Below, one piece after another: positions 41,471 to 49,610 of a stretch of DNA of 64,000 nt. The stretch is from Nocardioides halotolerans DSM 19273. GTDB taxonomy: Bacteria; Actinomycetota; Actinomycetes; Propionibacteriales; Nocardioidaceae. The notes beneath the pieces were generated by a model. That model did no database searches. It had not been told where the DNA came from and worked only from the letters and a program-made list of their open reading frames with translations. The position numbers were made by a program, and so were the translations under genes. Numbering within the stretch: the stretch's first letter is position 1; every line of letters starts with the position of its first letter. Location of the stretch: NCBI RefSeq assembly GCF_000422805.1, contig NZ_AUGT01000024.1, positions 1 through 64,000 of the forward strand, written 5' to 3'.

Positions 41471-42850
41471 ATGCCCACCGACGAACCCTCGCCCCCGGAG
41501 ACCCGGGACACCCGCGAGATCTCCGCGACCATGGACCTCGCCCTACGCATCGGCGAGCTGCTGCTGTCGTCGGGCGCGGGCGCGAGCGACGTCAGCGCCG
41601 CCATGAACAACGTGGCGTGGGCGTGCGGGCTGCGCGGGTTCACCGCGGACGTGATGTTCACCGAGCTCACGATGAGCCACCAGGCCTCGCCGGAGGAGCC
41701 TGCACTGATCCAGATCAGGCAGGTCCGCTACCGCGAGGTCGACTACGGCGACCTCACCGGCGTCGACCACCTCATCCGGCAGCTCGTGGCCGGCGAGATC
41801 GACCGGGTCGAGGCAGCGGCCCGGCTCAACCGGATCAGCTCGACGGGTCACGACCGACCGAGGTGGTCGGTCACCGTGGCGCTCGGGGTGATGGGCGGCG
41901 GCATCGGGCTGGTGCTCGGCGGCGACGCGGTGGTGGTCGCCGTGGCGGCCGCGGCCGCGATGCTCGTCGACGCGCTGCAGCTCCGGATGCGGCGGCGCAG
42001 GCTGCCGGCGTTCTACCAGCAGGTGGCCGGCGGCCTGCTGGCGACGCTGCTCGCCGTCGGCGTCGCAGCGACACCGGCGGAGGTCTCCCCCAGCCTGGTG
42101 ATCTCCTCGAGCATCGTGATGCTGCTGGCGGGCGTGAACTTCCTGGGAGCCATCCAGGACGCGCTGACCGGCTTCCCCCTGACCGCGAGTGCGCGGATCC
42201 TCGAGGCGTTCCTCGCCACCGCCGGCGTGGTCGCCGGGGTCAGCGGCGGGCTGCAGGTCGCCGACGTGCTCGGCATCGACCTCGGCCCCGTCGACCCCGG
42301 CGCCTACTCGACCGCGGCCACGCCGGTGATGGTGGTGGGCGGTGCCGTCGCCGCGGCTGCGTACGCGTTCTCGGCGTACGCCCCGCTGCGGGGGTTGGTG
42401 CCGATCGCCGTCATGGCCGGCCTCGCGGTCGGGCTCTACGACGTCGTCAACGAGCGCGGGTTCGGCATCGCGTGGTCCTCGGCGCTGGCCGCCCTGCTGC
42501 TGGGGCTGGGCAGCTATCCGCTCGCGGCGCGCGCCCGCATCCCGGCGCTGGTCGTCGTGGCCGCCGGCATCACGCCGCTGCTTCCCGGCCTCTCGATCTT
42601 CCGCGGGCTGTCGCTGCTGGCGACCAGCGCCAGCGCCGCGCTGCTCGCGATGGTGACCGCGGCCGCCATCGCGATCGCCCTCAGCTCGGGTGCGATCCTC
42701 GGCGAGTACCTCGCCCAGCCGGTGCGCCGCGAGGCCCGCCGCCTGGAGAACAAGCTCGCCGGCCCGCGCCTGGTCGGTCCCCTGACCGTCCGTGCGGTGC
42801 GCGGCGTACGCCGCCGGACCCGCAGGCGCACCGAGCCCGACTCCGACTGA
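41471..42850 (+). CDS. Threonine/serine exporter (ThrE-type)
   Basis: A 459-aa inner-membrane exporter from ATG 41471 (MPTDEPSPPETRDTREIS). The N-terminal DUF1212 (ThrE) domain has LALRIGELLLSSGAGASDVS (about 18-37), with the soluble RQVRYREVDYGDLTGVDHLI part (about 85). About ten hydrophobic segments follow (about 130-430), the second half being the ThrE_2 domain. It matches Corynebacterium-type ThrE, which exports threonine and serine. The basic C-terminus is RRRTRRRTEPDSD. Convergent with guaA, 12 nt apart. Confidence 0.92.
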   Translation: MPTDEPSPPETRDTREISATMDLALRIGELLLSSGAGASDVSAAMNNVAWACGLRGFTADVMFTELTMSHQASPEEPALIQIRQVRYREVDYGDLTGVDHLIRQLVAGEIDRVEAAARLNRISSTGHDRPRWSVTVALGVMGGGIGLVLGGDAVVVAVAAAAAMLVDALQLRMRRRRLPAFYQQVAGGLLATLLAVGVAATPAEVSPSLVISSSIVMLLAGVNFLGAIQDALTGFPLTASARILEAFLATAGVVAGVSGGLQVADVLGIDLGPVDPGAYSTAATPVMVVGGAVAAAAYAFSAYAPLRGLVPIAVMAGLAVGLYDVVNERGFGIAWSSALAALLLGLGSYPLAARARIPALVVVAAGITPLLPGLSIFRGLSLLATSASAALLAMVTAAAIAIALSSGAILGEYLAQPVRREARRLENKLAGPRLVGPLTVRAVRGVRRRTRRRTEPDSD

Positions 42851-42862
42851 GCCGGGTCGGGG

Positions 42863-44434
42863 CTACTCCCACTCGATGGTGCCGGGCGGCTTGCTGGTCA
42901 CGTCGAGGGTGACCCGGTTGATCTCCTGCACCTCGTTGGTGATGCGGGTGGAGATGCGCTCGAGCACGTCGTAGGGCAGCCGCGCCCAGTCGGCGGTCAT
43001 GGCGTCCTCGGAGGTGACCGGCCGGATGACGACGGGGTGGCCGTAGGTGCGGCCGTCGCCCTGGACGCCGACCGAGCGGACGTCGGCGAGCAGCACGACC
43101 GGCATCTGCCAGATGTCGCGGTCGAGGCCGGCGCGGGTCAGCTCCTCGCGCGCGATCGCGTCGGCCTGGCGCAGGATGTCGAGTCGCTCGCGCGTGACCT
43201 CGCCGATGATGCGGATGCCGAGACCGGGGCCGGGGAACGGCTGGCGCCACACCATCGTCGACGGCAGCCCGAGCTGCTCGCCGACCAGGCGCACCTCGTC
43301 CTTGAACAGCGTGCGCAGCGGCTCGACCAGCTCGAAGGTCAGGTCGTCGGGCAGGCCGCCGACGTTGTGGTGCGACTTGATGTTGGAGGTGCCGGCGCCG
43401 CCGCCGGACTCGACCACGTCGGGGTAGAGCGTGCCCTGCACGAGGTACGCCGTGCCGCCGTGCTCGTCGCCGAAGACGCGGATCTCGGCGGCCTCGAAGG
43501 TCCGGATGAACTCGCGACCGATGATCTTGCGCTTCTCCTCGGGGTCGTGGACCCCCTCGAGCGCGCCGAGGAACTGGTCGCTCGCGTCGACGACGTCGAG
43601 GGTGTCGAAGACCGCCTCGAAGTCGGAGCGGACCTGCTCGGTCTCGCCCTGCCGCATCATCCCGTGGTCGACGTAGACGCAGGTGAGCCGGTCGCCGATC
43701 GCGCGCTGCACGATCGCCGCCGCGACCGCGGAGTCGACGCCGCCGGACAGCGCGCAGATGGCCCGGCCGTCACCGATCTGCTCGCGGATCGCCTCGACCT
43801 GCTCCTCGACGATGTTGAGCATCGTCCAGGTCTGCCGGCAGCCCGCGATGTCGTGGAGGAAGTGCTCGAGGACCCGCTGGCCGTGCTCGGTGTGCAGCAC
43901 CTCCGGGTGCCACTGGACACCCGCCAGCCCGCGCCCGACGTCCTCGAACGCCGCGACGGGTGTGCCGGCCGTCGAGGCCAGCACCGTGAAGCCCTCCGGC
44001 GCCGCCGCGACCGAGTCGCCGTGCGACATCCAGACGTTGTGCTGGACCGGTACGTCGGCCAGCAGCGTGCCTGGCTCGCCCACCGAGACCGGGGTGCGGC
44101 CGTACTCGCGCACGCCGGTGTGCGCGACGTCGCCGCCCAGGCCCTGCGCCATCAGCTGGAAGCCATAGCACATGCCGAAGACCGGGGTGCCGGCCGTGAA
44201 CAGCGCCGTGTCGATGCTCGGCGCGCCCTCCTCGTAGACCGAGGACGGCCCGCCGGAGAGCACGATCGCCTTGGGGTTGCGCGCCAGCATGTCGGCCACC
44301 GGCATCGTGTGCGGGACGATCTCGGAGTAGACCCGCGCCTCGCGGACCCGCCGGGCGATCAGCTGGGCGTACTGCGCCCCGAAGTCGACGACGAGGACCA
44401 GGTCGTGGTCGCTGTGAGCACCATCGGCCGTCAT
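42863..44434 (-). CDS. guaA: GMP synthase (glutamine-hydrolysing)
   Basis: A 523-aa cytoplasmic enzyme converting XMP to GMP with glutamine. The N-terminal class-I glutaminase domain has C89 in [16 protein letters not shown], and the His-Glu pair in [10 protein letters not shown]. The ATP-pyrophosphatase domain has the PP-loop [16 protein letters not shown]. The C-terminal dimerisation domain ends with the conserved PGTIEWE. The length is normal. The ATG at 44434 is 6 nt from a -10 box (TAGGCT, minus strand 44446-44441), so the message is probably leaderless. Confidence 0.98.
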   Translation of the reverse strand: MTADGAHSDHDLVLVVDFGAQYAQLIARRVREARVYSEIVPHTMPVADMLARNPKAIVLSGGPSSVYEEGAPSIDTALFTAGTPVFGMCYGFQLMAQGLGGDVAHTGVREYGRTPVSVGEPGTLLADVPVQHNVWMSHGDSVAAAPEGFTVLASTAGTPVAAFEDVGRGLAGVQWHPEVLHTEHGQRVLEHFLHDIAGCRQTWTMLNIVEEQVEAIREQIGDGRAICALSGGVDSAVAAAIVQRAIGDRLTCVYVDHGMMRQGETEQVRSDFEAVFDTLDVVDASDQFLGALEGVHDPEEKRKIIGREFIRTFEAAEIRVFGDEHGGTAYLVQGTLYPDVVESGGGAGTSNIKSHHNVGGLPDDLTFELVEPLRTLFKDEVRLVGEQLGLPSTMVWRQPFPGPGLGIRIIGEVTRERLDILRQADAIAREELTRAGLDRDIWQMPVVLLADVRSVGVQGDGRTYGHPVVIRPVTSEDAMTADWARLPYDVLERISTRITNEVQEINRVTLDVTSKPPGTIEWE

Positions 44435-44440
44435 GCACCG

Positions 44441-44446
44441 AGCCTA
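44441..44446 (-). promoter_or_regulatory. -10 box (TAGGCT) for leaderless guaA
   Basis: On the minus strand, TAGGCT ends 6 nt before the guaA ATG at 44434. Confidence 0.5.
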
Positions 44447-44495
44447 GTAGCGCCTCGACTTCGGCGAACCCCCGCCTCACCGGGCGCCCGCGCCC

Positions 44496-44501
44496 TACCC
44501 T
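44496..44501 (+). promoter_or_regulatory. -10 box (TACCCT), leaderless
   Basis: TACCCT ends 7 nt before the ATG at 44509. Confidence 0.45.
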
Positions 44502-44508
44502 CGCTGGC

Positions 44509-45156
44509 ATGAGGACGTGGCTGCCGGCCATCGCGGTCGTGGCGACGCTGCTGGTCGTCGTCCCGGCCGCGGAGGCCGACACCACCGTCACGGTGACGGT
44601 CGACCACTGGAGCGACGGCGACACGGTGGTGACCGAGCTCGGGCCGGTCCGGCTGATCGGCGTCAACGCGCCCGATGTCCACGAGTGCGGCTACGGCAAG
44701 GCCACCCGGCTCGCCGAGCGCCTCGCTCCGGCCGGGACGACCGTCACCCTCACGCTGCCCGACGGTCACGACGGCACGGACGCGTACGGACGCCTCCTGC
44801 GGTACGTCGCCGTCGGCCGGGTCGACATCGGGCTGGCGCAGATCAAGAAGGGGTCGCAGGCCAAGTACGACTCCACCGACGGCTACGACGGCCACCCGCA
44901 GGAGAAGAAGTACCGGCAGCAGGACGTCAAGCACCGCGACTACTGCTCCAACCACGACCTGCGGTCCTACCGGCCGGTCTCGCGGCAGGCCTGCCCGAAG
45001 AAGGCGCCGATCAAGGGCAACCGCGGCGACGAGTGGATCTACCACCTGCCGAAGGGCGACCCGTACTACAAGGTCACGACTCCGGAGGAGTGCTTCGCGA
45101 GTGCGGACGGCGCCAAGAAGGCCGGCTACCGCGCCGCCCTGATCGGGTCACCGTAG
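44509..45156 (+). CDS. Secreted SNase-fold protein with sunset-type domain
   Basis: A 215-aa exported protein. The signal peptide MRTWLPAIAVVATLLVVVPA ends near AEA. The middle part (about 25-110) is staphylococcal-nuclease-like: the WSDGDTVVTELGPVRLIGVN start and DAYGRLLRYVAV are clear. After a Cys-containing linker, the C-terminal domain IKGNRGDEWIYHLPKGDPYY with EECFASADGAKKAGYRAA matches the domain often annotated as sunset. The nuclease-domain Arg/Asp/Glu set is only partly recognisable, so activity is uncertain. Convergent with the VOC gene, 3 nt apart. Confidence 0.82.
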   Translation: MRTWLPAIAVVATLLVVVPAAEADTTVTVTVDHWSDGDTVVTELGPVRLIGVNAPDVHECGYGKATRLAERLAPAGTTVTLTLPDGHDGTDAYGRLLRYVAVGRVDIGLAQIKKGSQAKYDSTDGYDGHPQEKKYRQQDVKHRDYCSNHDLRSYRPVSRQACPKKAPIKGNRGDEWIYHLPKGDPYYKVTTPEECFASADGAKKAGYRAALIGSP

Positions 45157-45159
45157 GCG

Positions 45160-45600
45160 TCAGCCGACCCGCTGCGTCACCGACACGACGATGCCCTCCG
45201 GCCCGCGGACGTAGGCCATCTTCCACGTGCCTTCGTACTCCCCGATGCCCCCGACGAGCCCGTAGCCGAGCTCGGCCGTCGTGGCGACGGTGGCCTCGAT
45301 GTCGTCGACCTCGAAGCACACGTTGCGGATGCCCACCTCAGTGGCCATCGCCGTGGGCGACCCCGGCGTGCCGTCGGGGTGCAGGAACCGCGCGACCTCC
45401 AGCCAGGTCCCGCCGCCCGGCGGGTTCAGGCCGACGATCTCGCACCGCGACCCGGGGATCCCGCACACGGTGTCGATGAAGTCGCCCTCGTTGACCATCC
45501 TCCCGCCGGCCTCGAGCCCGAGCGCCTCGAAGAACGCCACCGCGCCGTCGAGGTCGGTGACCGTGATCCCGACGTGGTCGAACCGCTGCACGTGTCCCAC
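45160..45600 (-). CDS. VOC-superfamily (glyoxalase-fold) protein
   Basis: A 146-aa vicinal-oxygen-chelate-fold protein. MGHVQRFDHVGITVTDLDGA at the N-terminus carries the first metal-ligand histidine (H9). The second half begins NVCFEVDDIEATVATTAELG, and the C-terminal KMAYVRGPEGIVVSVTQ has the usual beta-strand but Gly-Ile where glyoxalase I carries its last glutamate ligand neighbourhood. Candidates include epimerase, dioxygenase or resistance protein. Overlapping-stop context gives no pathway clue. Confidence 0.85.
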   Translation of the reverse strand: MGHVQRFDHVGITVTDLDGAVAFFEALGLEAGGRMVNEGDFIDTVCGIPGSRCEIVGLNPPGGGTWLEVARFLHPDGTPGSPTAMATEVGIRNVCFEVDDIEATVATTAELGYGLVGGIGEYEGTWKMAYVRGPEGIVVSVTQRVG

Positions 45601-45688
45601 CCGAGTAGCAGACCACGCGGACCCCCGTCACCCATCGGTGCCGGGCCGACGACGCCCGCTCGCCGAACCACGTTCGTCGGCCTGACCC

Positions 45689-45743
45689 TTGACACACCCG
45701 GCGAAGGCTCACTACGGTCCCCAGCATGAACGAACGATCGTTC
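45689..45743 (+). promoter_or_regulatory. Promoter and operator of the 45.7 kb TetR gene
   Basis: TTGACA (45689-45694), an 18-nt spacer, then TACGGT (45713-45718); the predicted transcription start coincides with the ATG at 45726, making the mRNA leaderless. A perfect 12-bp palindrome GAACGATCGTTC (45732-45743) lies within the first codons, where a bound TetR would block initiation. Autorepression is inferred. Confidence 0.6.
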
Positions 45744-46331
45744 ACCCCTCCAGAGGGTGCTGGTGGACGGCCCGCCATGCTCGCGAGCGCGGTCAAGGTG
45801 TTCGCCGAGCGGGGGTTCCACGGGGCGTCGATGCGGCAGCTCGCGGCCCAGGCCGGCGTGACCCAGTCGAACTTCTACAACTACTTCCCCGGCAAGGCCG
45901 ACATCCTGCTGGCGATCCTGCGCGAGGCGATCGCGGCCCAGATGGCGCTCACCCAGCAGGCGATCGACGAGGCCGGCGACGACGTGGTCGACCGGTTCCG
46001 GGCCGGCATCACGGCGTTCGTCCGCTACTACGTGGACAACCCCGAGGTCTCGCTGGTCGCGACGAGCGAGCTCCGCTACCTCGAGGGCGACCAGCGCCGT
46101 GAGGTCGTGGCCGAGCGCGACCGCGAGCAGCAGATCTTCGCCTCGCTGGTCAGCGAGGGCGCCGCGAGCGGCGTCTTCCAGACGCCCCACCCGCACGAGG
46201 CCACGCTCGCCGTGCTGACCCTCTGCTCGGGCGTCACCGTGTGGTTCCGGCCGGGCGGCGAGCTCGGGCCGCAGGAGGTCGCCCAGCAGTACGCGCGCTT
46301 CGCGCTCTCCCTGGTCGAGGTGCGCGCGTGA
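45726..46331 (+). CDS. TetR-family regulator of the catabolic cluster
   Basis: A 201-aa regulator. The N-terminal HTH is AMLASAVKVFAERGFHGASM with QLAAQAGVTQSNFYNYFPGK (about 18-58), and an ill-defined helical ligand domain follows. It is the first gene of the one-strand cluster to 55506. Its stop overlaps the GTG of the next gene (GTGA). A -35/-10 pair places the transcription start at its ATG, and a palindrome inside its first codons is the probable operator. It likely responds to a pathway CoA ester or the imported substrate. Confidence 0.9.
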   Translation: MNERSFTPPEGAGGRPAMLASAVKVFAERGFHGASMRQLAAQAGVTQSNFYNYFPGKADILLAILREAIAAQMALTQQAIDEAGDDVVDRFRAGITAFVRYYVDNPEVSLVATSELRYLEGDQRREVVAERDREQQIFASLVSEGAASGVFQTPHPHEATLAVLTLCSGVTVWFRPGGELGPQEVAQQYARFALSLVEVRA

Positions 46332-47182
46332 GCGAGCCGCTGTACTTCGAGGACTTCCGCGTCGGCATGAGCTTCGAGGGCGCCGCACGCACGATCACCG
46401 CGCAGGACCACGAGGCGTTCATGGCCCTCACCGGCGACCTGGGGGCCGTGCACCGCGACCCGGAGGTCGCCGCCGCGGCCGGCTTCGACGGGGTCGTGAC
46501 GAACGGCCCGCTCGGTATCGGGGTGGTCTTCGGCCAGCTCTACGACCTCGGGATCGTCGAGCCCACCGCCCTGGCCACCCTGGACCTGGAGTGGTCCTTC
46601 CGCCGCCCGCTGCTGGTGGGCGCCTCGGTGCAGGCCCGGATCCTGGTCACCCGCTGCCGCCGATCGACGCGCCGACAGGCCGGTCTCGTCGGACGACACC
46701 TGGCCCTGGTCGACGACGCGGGTCGGGTGCTGCAGGAGGGGGCGAGCACCATGCTCGTGCAGGCGCGGCACCGGTCCGGCCACGACGACCACGCCGTGGC
46801 GACCGACTTCGGCACCGTCGCCTGGGCCGAGGCCCTGGTGCCCCTCCTCACGTCCAGCGAGCCGTTCCGGTCGGCCGTGGACACCTTCGACGGGTCGATC
46901 GGGCTGCAGGCGGGCCGCGACGCCGTGGTGCTGCGCGTCTACAAGGGCGCGATCCTCGAGGTCGCCCGCAACACACCGCACGGGCCGACGTTCACGCTCT
47001 GCGGCACCGAGCGCGCCTGGACCCAGCTGGCGCTCGCGCCACGCAACGACCTCCTCGCCCGCCTCAGCCGCGACGAGTTCTGGGCGACCGGGGACATCTT
47101 CGAGTACCTCCGGATGACCAAGGCGCTGGTAGCGATCTGGGACGCGGCCCGCTCCCTGGCCGCCTCGGTGGTGGCGCCGTGA
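46328..47182 (+). CDS. MaoC-like hydratase fused to SCP2-like domain
   Basis: A 284-aa protein from GTG 46328 (GTGA overlap). Residues 1-145 are a hot-dog MaoC domain. MALTGDLGAVHRDPEVAAAA contains the catalytic D37 and H42 of R-specific enoyl-CoA hydratases, though the following HG is NG (TNGPLG). Residues about 175-284 (TFDGSIGLQAGRDAVVLRVY to WATGDIFEYLRMTKAL) resemble the SCP2 sterol/acyl-carrier fold. Such domains are joined in peroxisomal multifunctional enzyme 2. The pairing suggests hydration of a bulky enoyl-CoA. Its stop overlaps the next GTG start. Confidence 0.75.
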   Translation: MSEPLYFEDFRVGMSFEGAARTITAQDHEAFMALTGDLGAVHRDPEVAAAAGFDGVVTNGPLGIGVVFGQLYDLGIVEPTALATLDLEWSFRRPLLVGASVQARILVTRCRRSTRRQAGLVGRHLALVDDAGRVLQEGASTMLVQARHRSGHDDHAVATDFGTVAWAEALVPLLTSSEPFRSAVDTFDGSIGLQAGRDAVVLRVYKGAILEVARNTPHGPTFTLCGTERAWTQLALAPRNDLLARLSRDEFWATGDIFEYLRMTKALVAIWDAARSLAASVVAP

Positions 47183-48426
47183 TCCGGGCCGAGTACCTCA
47201 CCATCGACGGCAGCACGGCCTTCGTCGAGGTCGCCGGCACCGGCCGCCCGCTGCTCTGCATCCACACCGCCGGCCAGAGTGGCGTGCAGTGGCGCGAGGT
47301 CCTCCAGGTCCTCTCCACGCAGGGCTACCAGGTGATCGTGCCGGACCTCCCCGGCCACGGCCGCTCCGACCACGCCGTCGGCGGCCCGGTCACCGACCTC
47401 GGCGTCTACTCGGCCTGGATCGGCAAGGTGCTGGCCGCCCTCGGCGTCCAGCGGCCGTGGGTCGTCGGCTGCTCGATCGGCGGCAAGATCGCCCTCGAGC
47501 TGGCCGCCGACCCCTCGGTCTCGCCGCGCGGCGTCGTCGCGATGGCGGCCGATGCCCACAACGACCCCAGCGCAGCCCGCGGCTACGTGCGAGCCCTCGA
47601 GGACGCCGCGTCGCCGAGCCGGGCCGACCGCACCTACTACGGGACGCTGGCCTCGGTCGGCTCGTCGGTGGCTCCTGCCCGGGCCGCCGTGATCGCGGCC
47701 ATGCACCGCCGCGAGGACCCGATCGTGTCCACGTCAGACCTGATCGGCTGGTCGCTGCACGACCTGCGCCCGCGGCTGGCCGACATCGCCTGCCCGGTGC
47801 GGCTCGTGATCGGCGAGGACGACTTCTGGATCAACACCGCGGACCTCGCGCCCACCGTCGCCGCGATCCCCGACTGCACCTTCGACCTGCTCGAGGGCGT
47901 CGGCCACTACCCCATGGACGAGATCGCGGGGTTCCCCGCGGTGCTCAGCGGCTGGCTCGACGCCCTCGGCGCCGGCCCGGCCGACCAGCACGACCCCGGG
48001 GCGCCCGCCCCACAGACCGGGAAGGAGCCGCACGTGGACGACATCGAGGCGGTCAAGCAGCTGGTCGCGCGCTACAACCTCGCGTTCGACTACGGCGACG
48101 TCGAGGGGTACCTCGCGACCTGGACCGAGGACGGTCTGTTCCACCGATCCACCGCCCTGCGCAGCTACCAGGGGCACGACGCCCTGCGCGAGCTCATCAC
48201 GACGTTCCCCGTCCAGGGACGCCACCTGTCCACCAACTTCGTCATCGACGTCGACGGCGACCGGGCGACGGGCAGCAGCTACCTGCTCTACCTCAGCGCC
48301 GACGGCTACCAGCCCGTGATGTTCGGCGTGTACGCCGACGAGCTGGTCCGCGGCGCCGACGGCTGGCGGTTCTCGGTCCGCCGGCTCCAGGTCGACGCCG
48401 GGATCCCGATGGACGAGCCGTCCTGA
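47179..48426 (+). CDS. Alpha/beta hydrolase fused to SnoaL-like domain
   Basis: A 415-aa protein from GTG 47179. Residues 1-265 are an alpha/beta hydrolase: oxyanion region CIHTAGQSG, nucleophile S99 in VGCSIGGK, acid D214 or D215 in IGEDDFWIN and H243 in GVGHYPM. After a Pro/Gly-rich linker, residues 286-415 (VDDIEAVKQLVARYNLAFDY onward) are an NTF2/SnoaL-like domain as in ketosteroid isomerases and polyketide cyclases. A strong ribosome-binding site and in-frame GTG (48034) begin the second domain, so it may also be made separately. Hydrolysis of an ester or C-C bond in a ring-containing substrate is plausible. Confidence 0.85.
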   Translation: MIRAEYLTIDGSTAFVEVAGTGRPLLCIHTAGQSGVQWREVLQVLSTQGYQVIVPDLPGHGRSDHAVGGPVTDLGVYSAWIGKVLAALGVQRPWVVGCSIGGKIALELAADPSVSPRGVVAMAADAHNDPSAARGYVRALEDAASPSRADRTYYGTLASVGSSVAPARAAVIAAMHRREDPIVSTSDLIGWSLHDLRPRLADIACPVRLVIGEDDFWINTADLAPTVAAIPDCTFDLLEGVGHYPMDEIAGFPAVLSGWLDALGAGPADQHDPGAPAPQTGKEPHVDDIEAVKQLVARYNLAFDYGDVEGYLATWTEDGLFHRSTALRSYQGHDALRELITTFPVQGRHLSTNFVIDVDGDRATGSSYLLYLSADGYQPVMFGVYADELVRGADGWRFSVRRLQVDAGIPMDEPS

Positions 48427-48484
48427 CGACGCACCACCTCACCCAACCGCCTCGGGGCACGCCACCAGGAACACAGGAGCTCCC

Positions 48485-49603
48485 ATGAACAAGACCACCT
48501 CCGCGCTCGCGGCCGCGCTCGGCGCGGTGCTCGCGCTGTCCGCATGCGGGTCGAGCGACAGCTCGTCCGGCTCCGGCGGGGCGTCCGGGTCGGGCGCCAG
48601 CGACGCCGACCTCGCGGCCTACCAGCAGATCGTCGACGAGGGCACCGCCCCCGTCGCCTGGGCCGGCCCGACCGACGCCGCGAAGGCCCCCGCCGGCGTC
48701 TCGCTCGCGATCGTCACCTGCACGATGGCGCTCGAGGGCTGCAAGCTGCTCACCGAGGGCACCGAGAACGCCGCCAAGGCGGTCGGCTGGGAGGCCGACG
48801 TCGTCAACGTGACCGATCCCACCGGCTACGACCAGGCCCTGCAGACCGTGATCTCCTCGGGTGCGGACGCCGTCGTGCTCGTGGGCGTCGACCAGCACCT
48901 GATCCCCGGCGGCATCGCGGCCGCCCACGACAAGGGCATCCCGCTGGTCAGCCTCTTCCAGAACAACGAGGCCGGCCCCGACGGGGTCGACGTGGAGGTC
49001 TCGCCCGACCCCGAGCAGGAGGGCAAGCTGCTCGCCGCGTCGATGATCGTCGACCACGGCGGCAAGGTGAACGCCCTGCTCATGCCCGACGAGGAGTTCT
49101 CGCTGCCGGTCGCGGTCCTCGCCGCCGCGAAGGACACGCTCGACGGCTGCGACGCGTGCGACGTGAAGTACGCCGACGAGATCAACTTCACCGCGGCCAC
49201 GGTCGGCACCACGCTCCCGAGCCGGGTCGTCGCCGCGCTGCGGCAGGACCCGAGCATCAACGCGATCCTGGTGGGCTTCGACCCGCCGGTGACCACCGTC
49301 ATCCCGGCGATGGTCGCGGCCGGGCTCCAGGACCAGGCGAAGTTCTACAGCCAGCTCGGCACCACCGCCGCCCTGGGCTTCATCGCCGACGACACCGTGA
49401 TGGCCGCCGACGTGGGCGCCTCCAACGAGTGGGGCGGCTGGGCCGCCGTCGACCAGGCGATCCGCCTCCTCAACGGCCAGCCGACCGTCGAGGAGAACGT
49501 CCCCGTCGTCCTGCTCACCAAGTCGAACCTGCCGCCCGAGGGCGAGCCGTTCGTCGGCGAGGAAGCGGGCTTCAAGGACAAGTACCTCGCCCTCTGGAAG
49601 TGA
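48485..49603 (+). CDS. Ribose-type substrate-binding lipoprotein
   Basis: A 372-aa binding protein. Signal MNKTTSALAAALGAVLALSA with lipobox LSAC (C21), then a Ser/Gly-rich linker. The two-lobe type-1 periplasmic-binding fold is seen in SLAIVTCTMALEGCKLLTEG (about 78), SSGADAVVLVGVDQHLIPGG and INAILVGFDPPVTTVIPAM. It is unusual for sugar binders in carrying several cysteines (TCTMALEGC, DGCDACD). AGGAG upstream of the ATG at 48485 is a good ribosome-binding site. With the next two genes it forms a full CUT2-type importer inside a CoA-catabolic cluster, so the ligand may not be a plain sugar. Confidence 0.88.
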   Translation: MNKTTSALAAALGAVLALSACGSSDSSSGSGGASGSGASDADLAAYQQIVDEGTAPVAWAGPTDAAKAPAGVSLAIVTCTMALEGCKLLTEGTENAAKAVGWEADVVNVTDPTGYDQALQTVISSGADAVVLVGVDQHLIPGGIAAAHDKGIPLVSLFQNNEAGPDGVDVEVSPDPEQEGKLLAASMIVDHGGKVNALLMPDEEFSLPVAVLAAAKDTLDGCDACDVKYADEINFTAATVGTTLPSRVVAALRQDPSINAILVGFDPPVTTVIPAMVAAGLQDQAKFYSQLGTTAALGFIADDTVMAADVGASNEWGGWAAVDQAIRLLNGQPTVEENVPVVLLTKSNLPPEGEPFVGEEAGFKDKYLALWK

Positions 49604-49610
49604 CCCGTCC

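Noticed and set aside
41451..41473. CCAGACTGGGCGACGCC near the exporter start as a fourth MITE fragment
   Set aside because: Only about 11 bases match the element core; too short to distinguish from chance in this GC-rich sequence.
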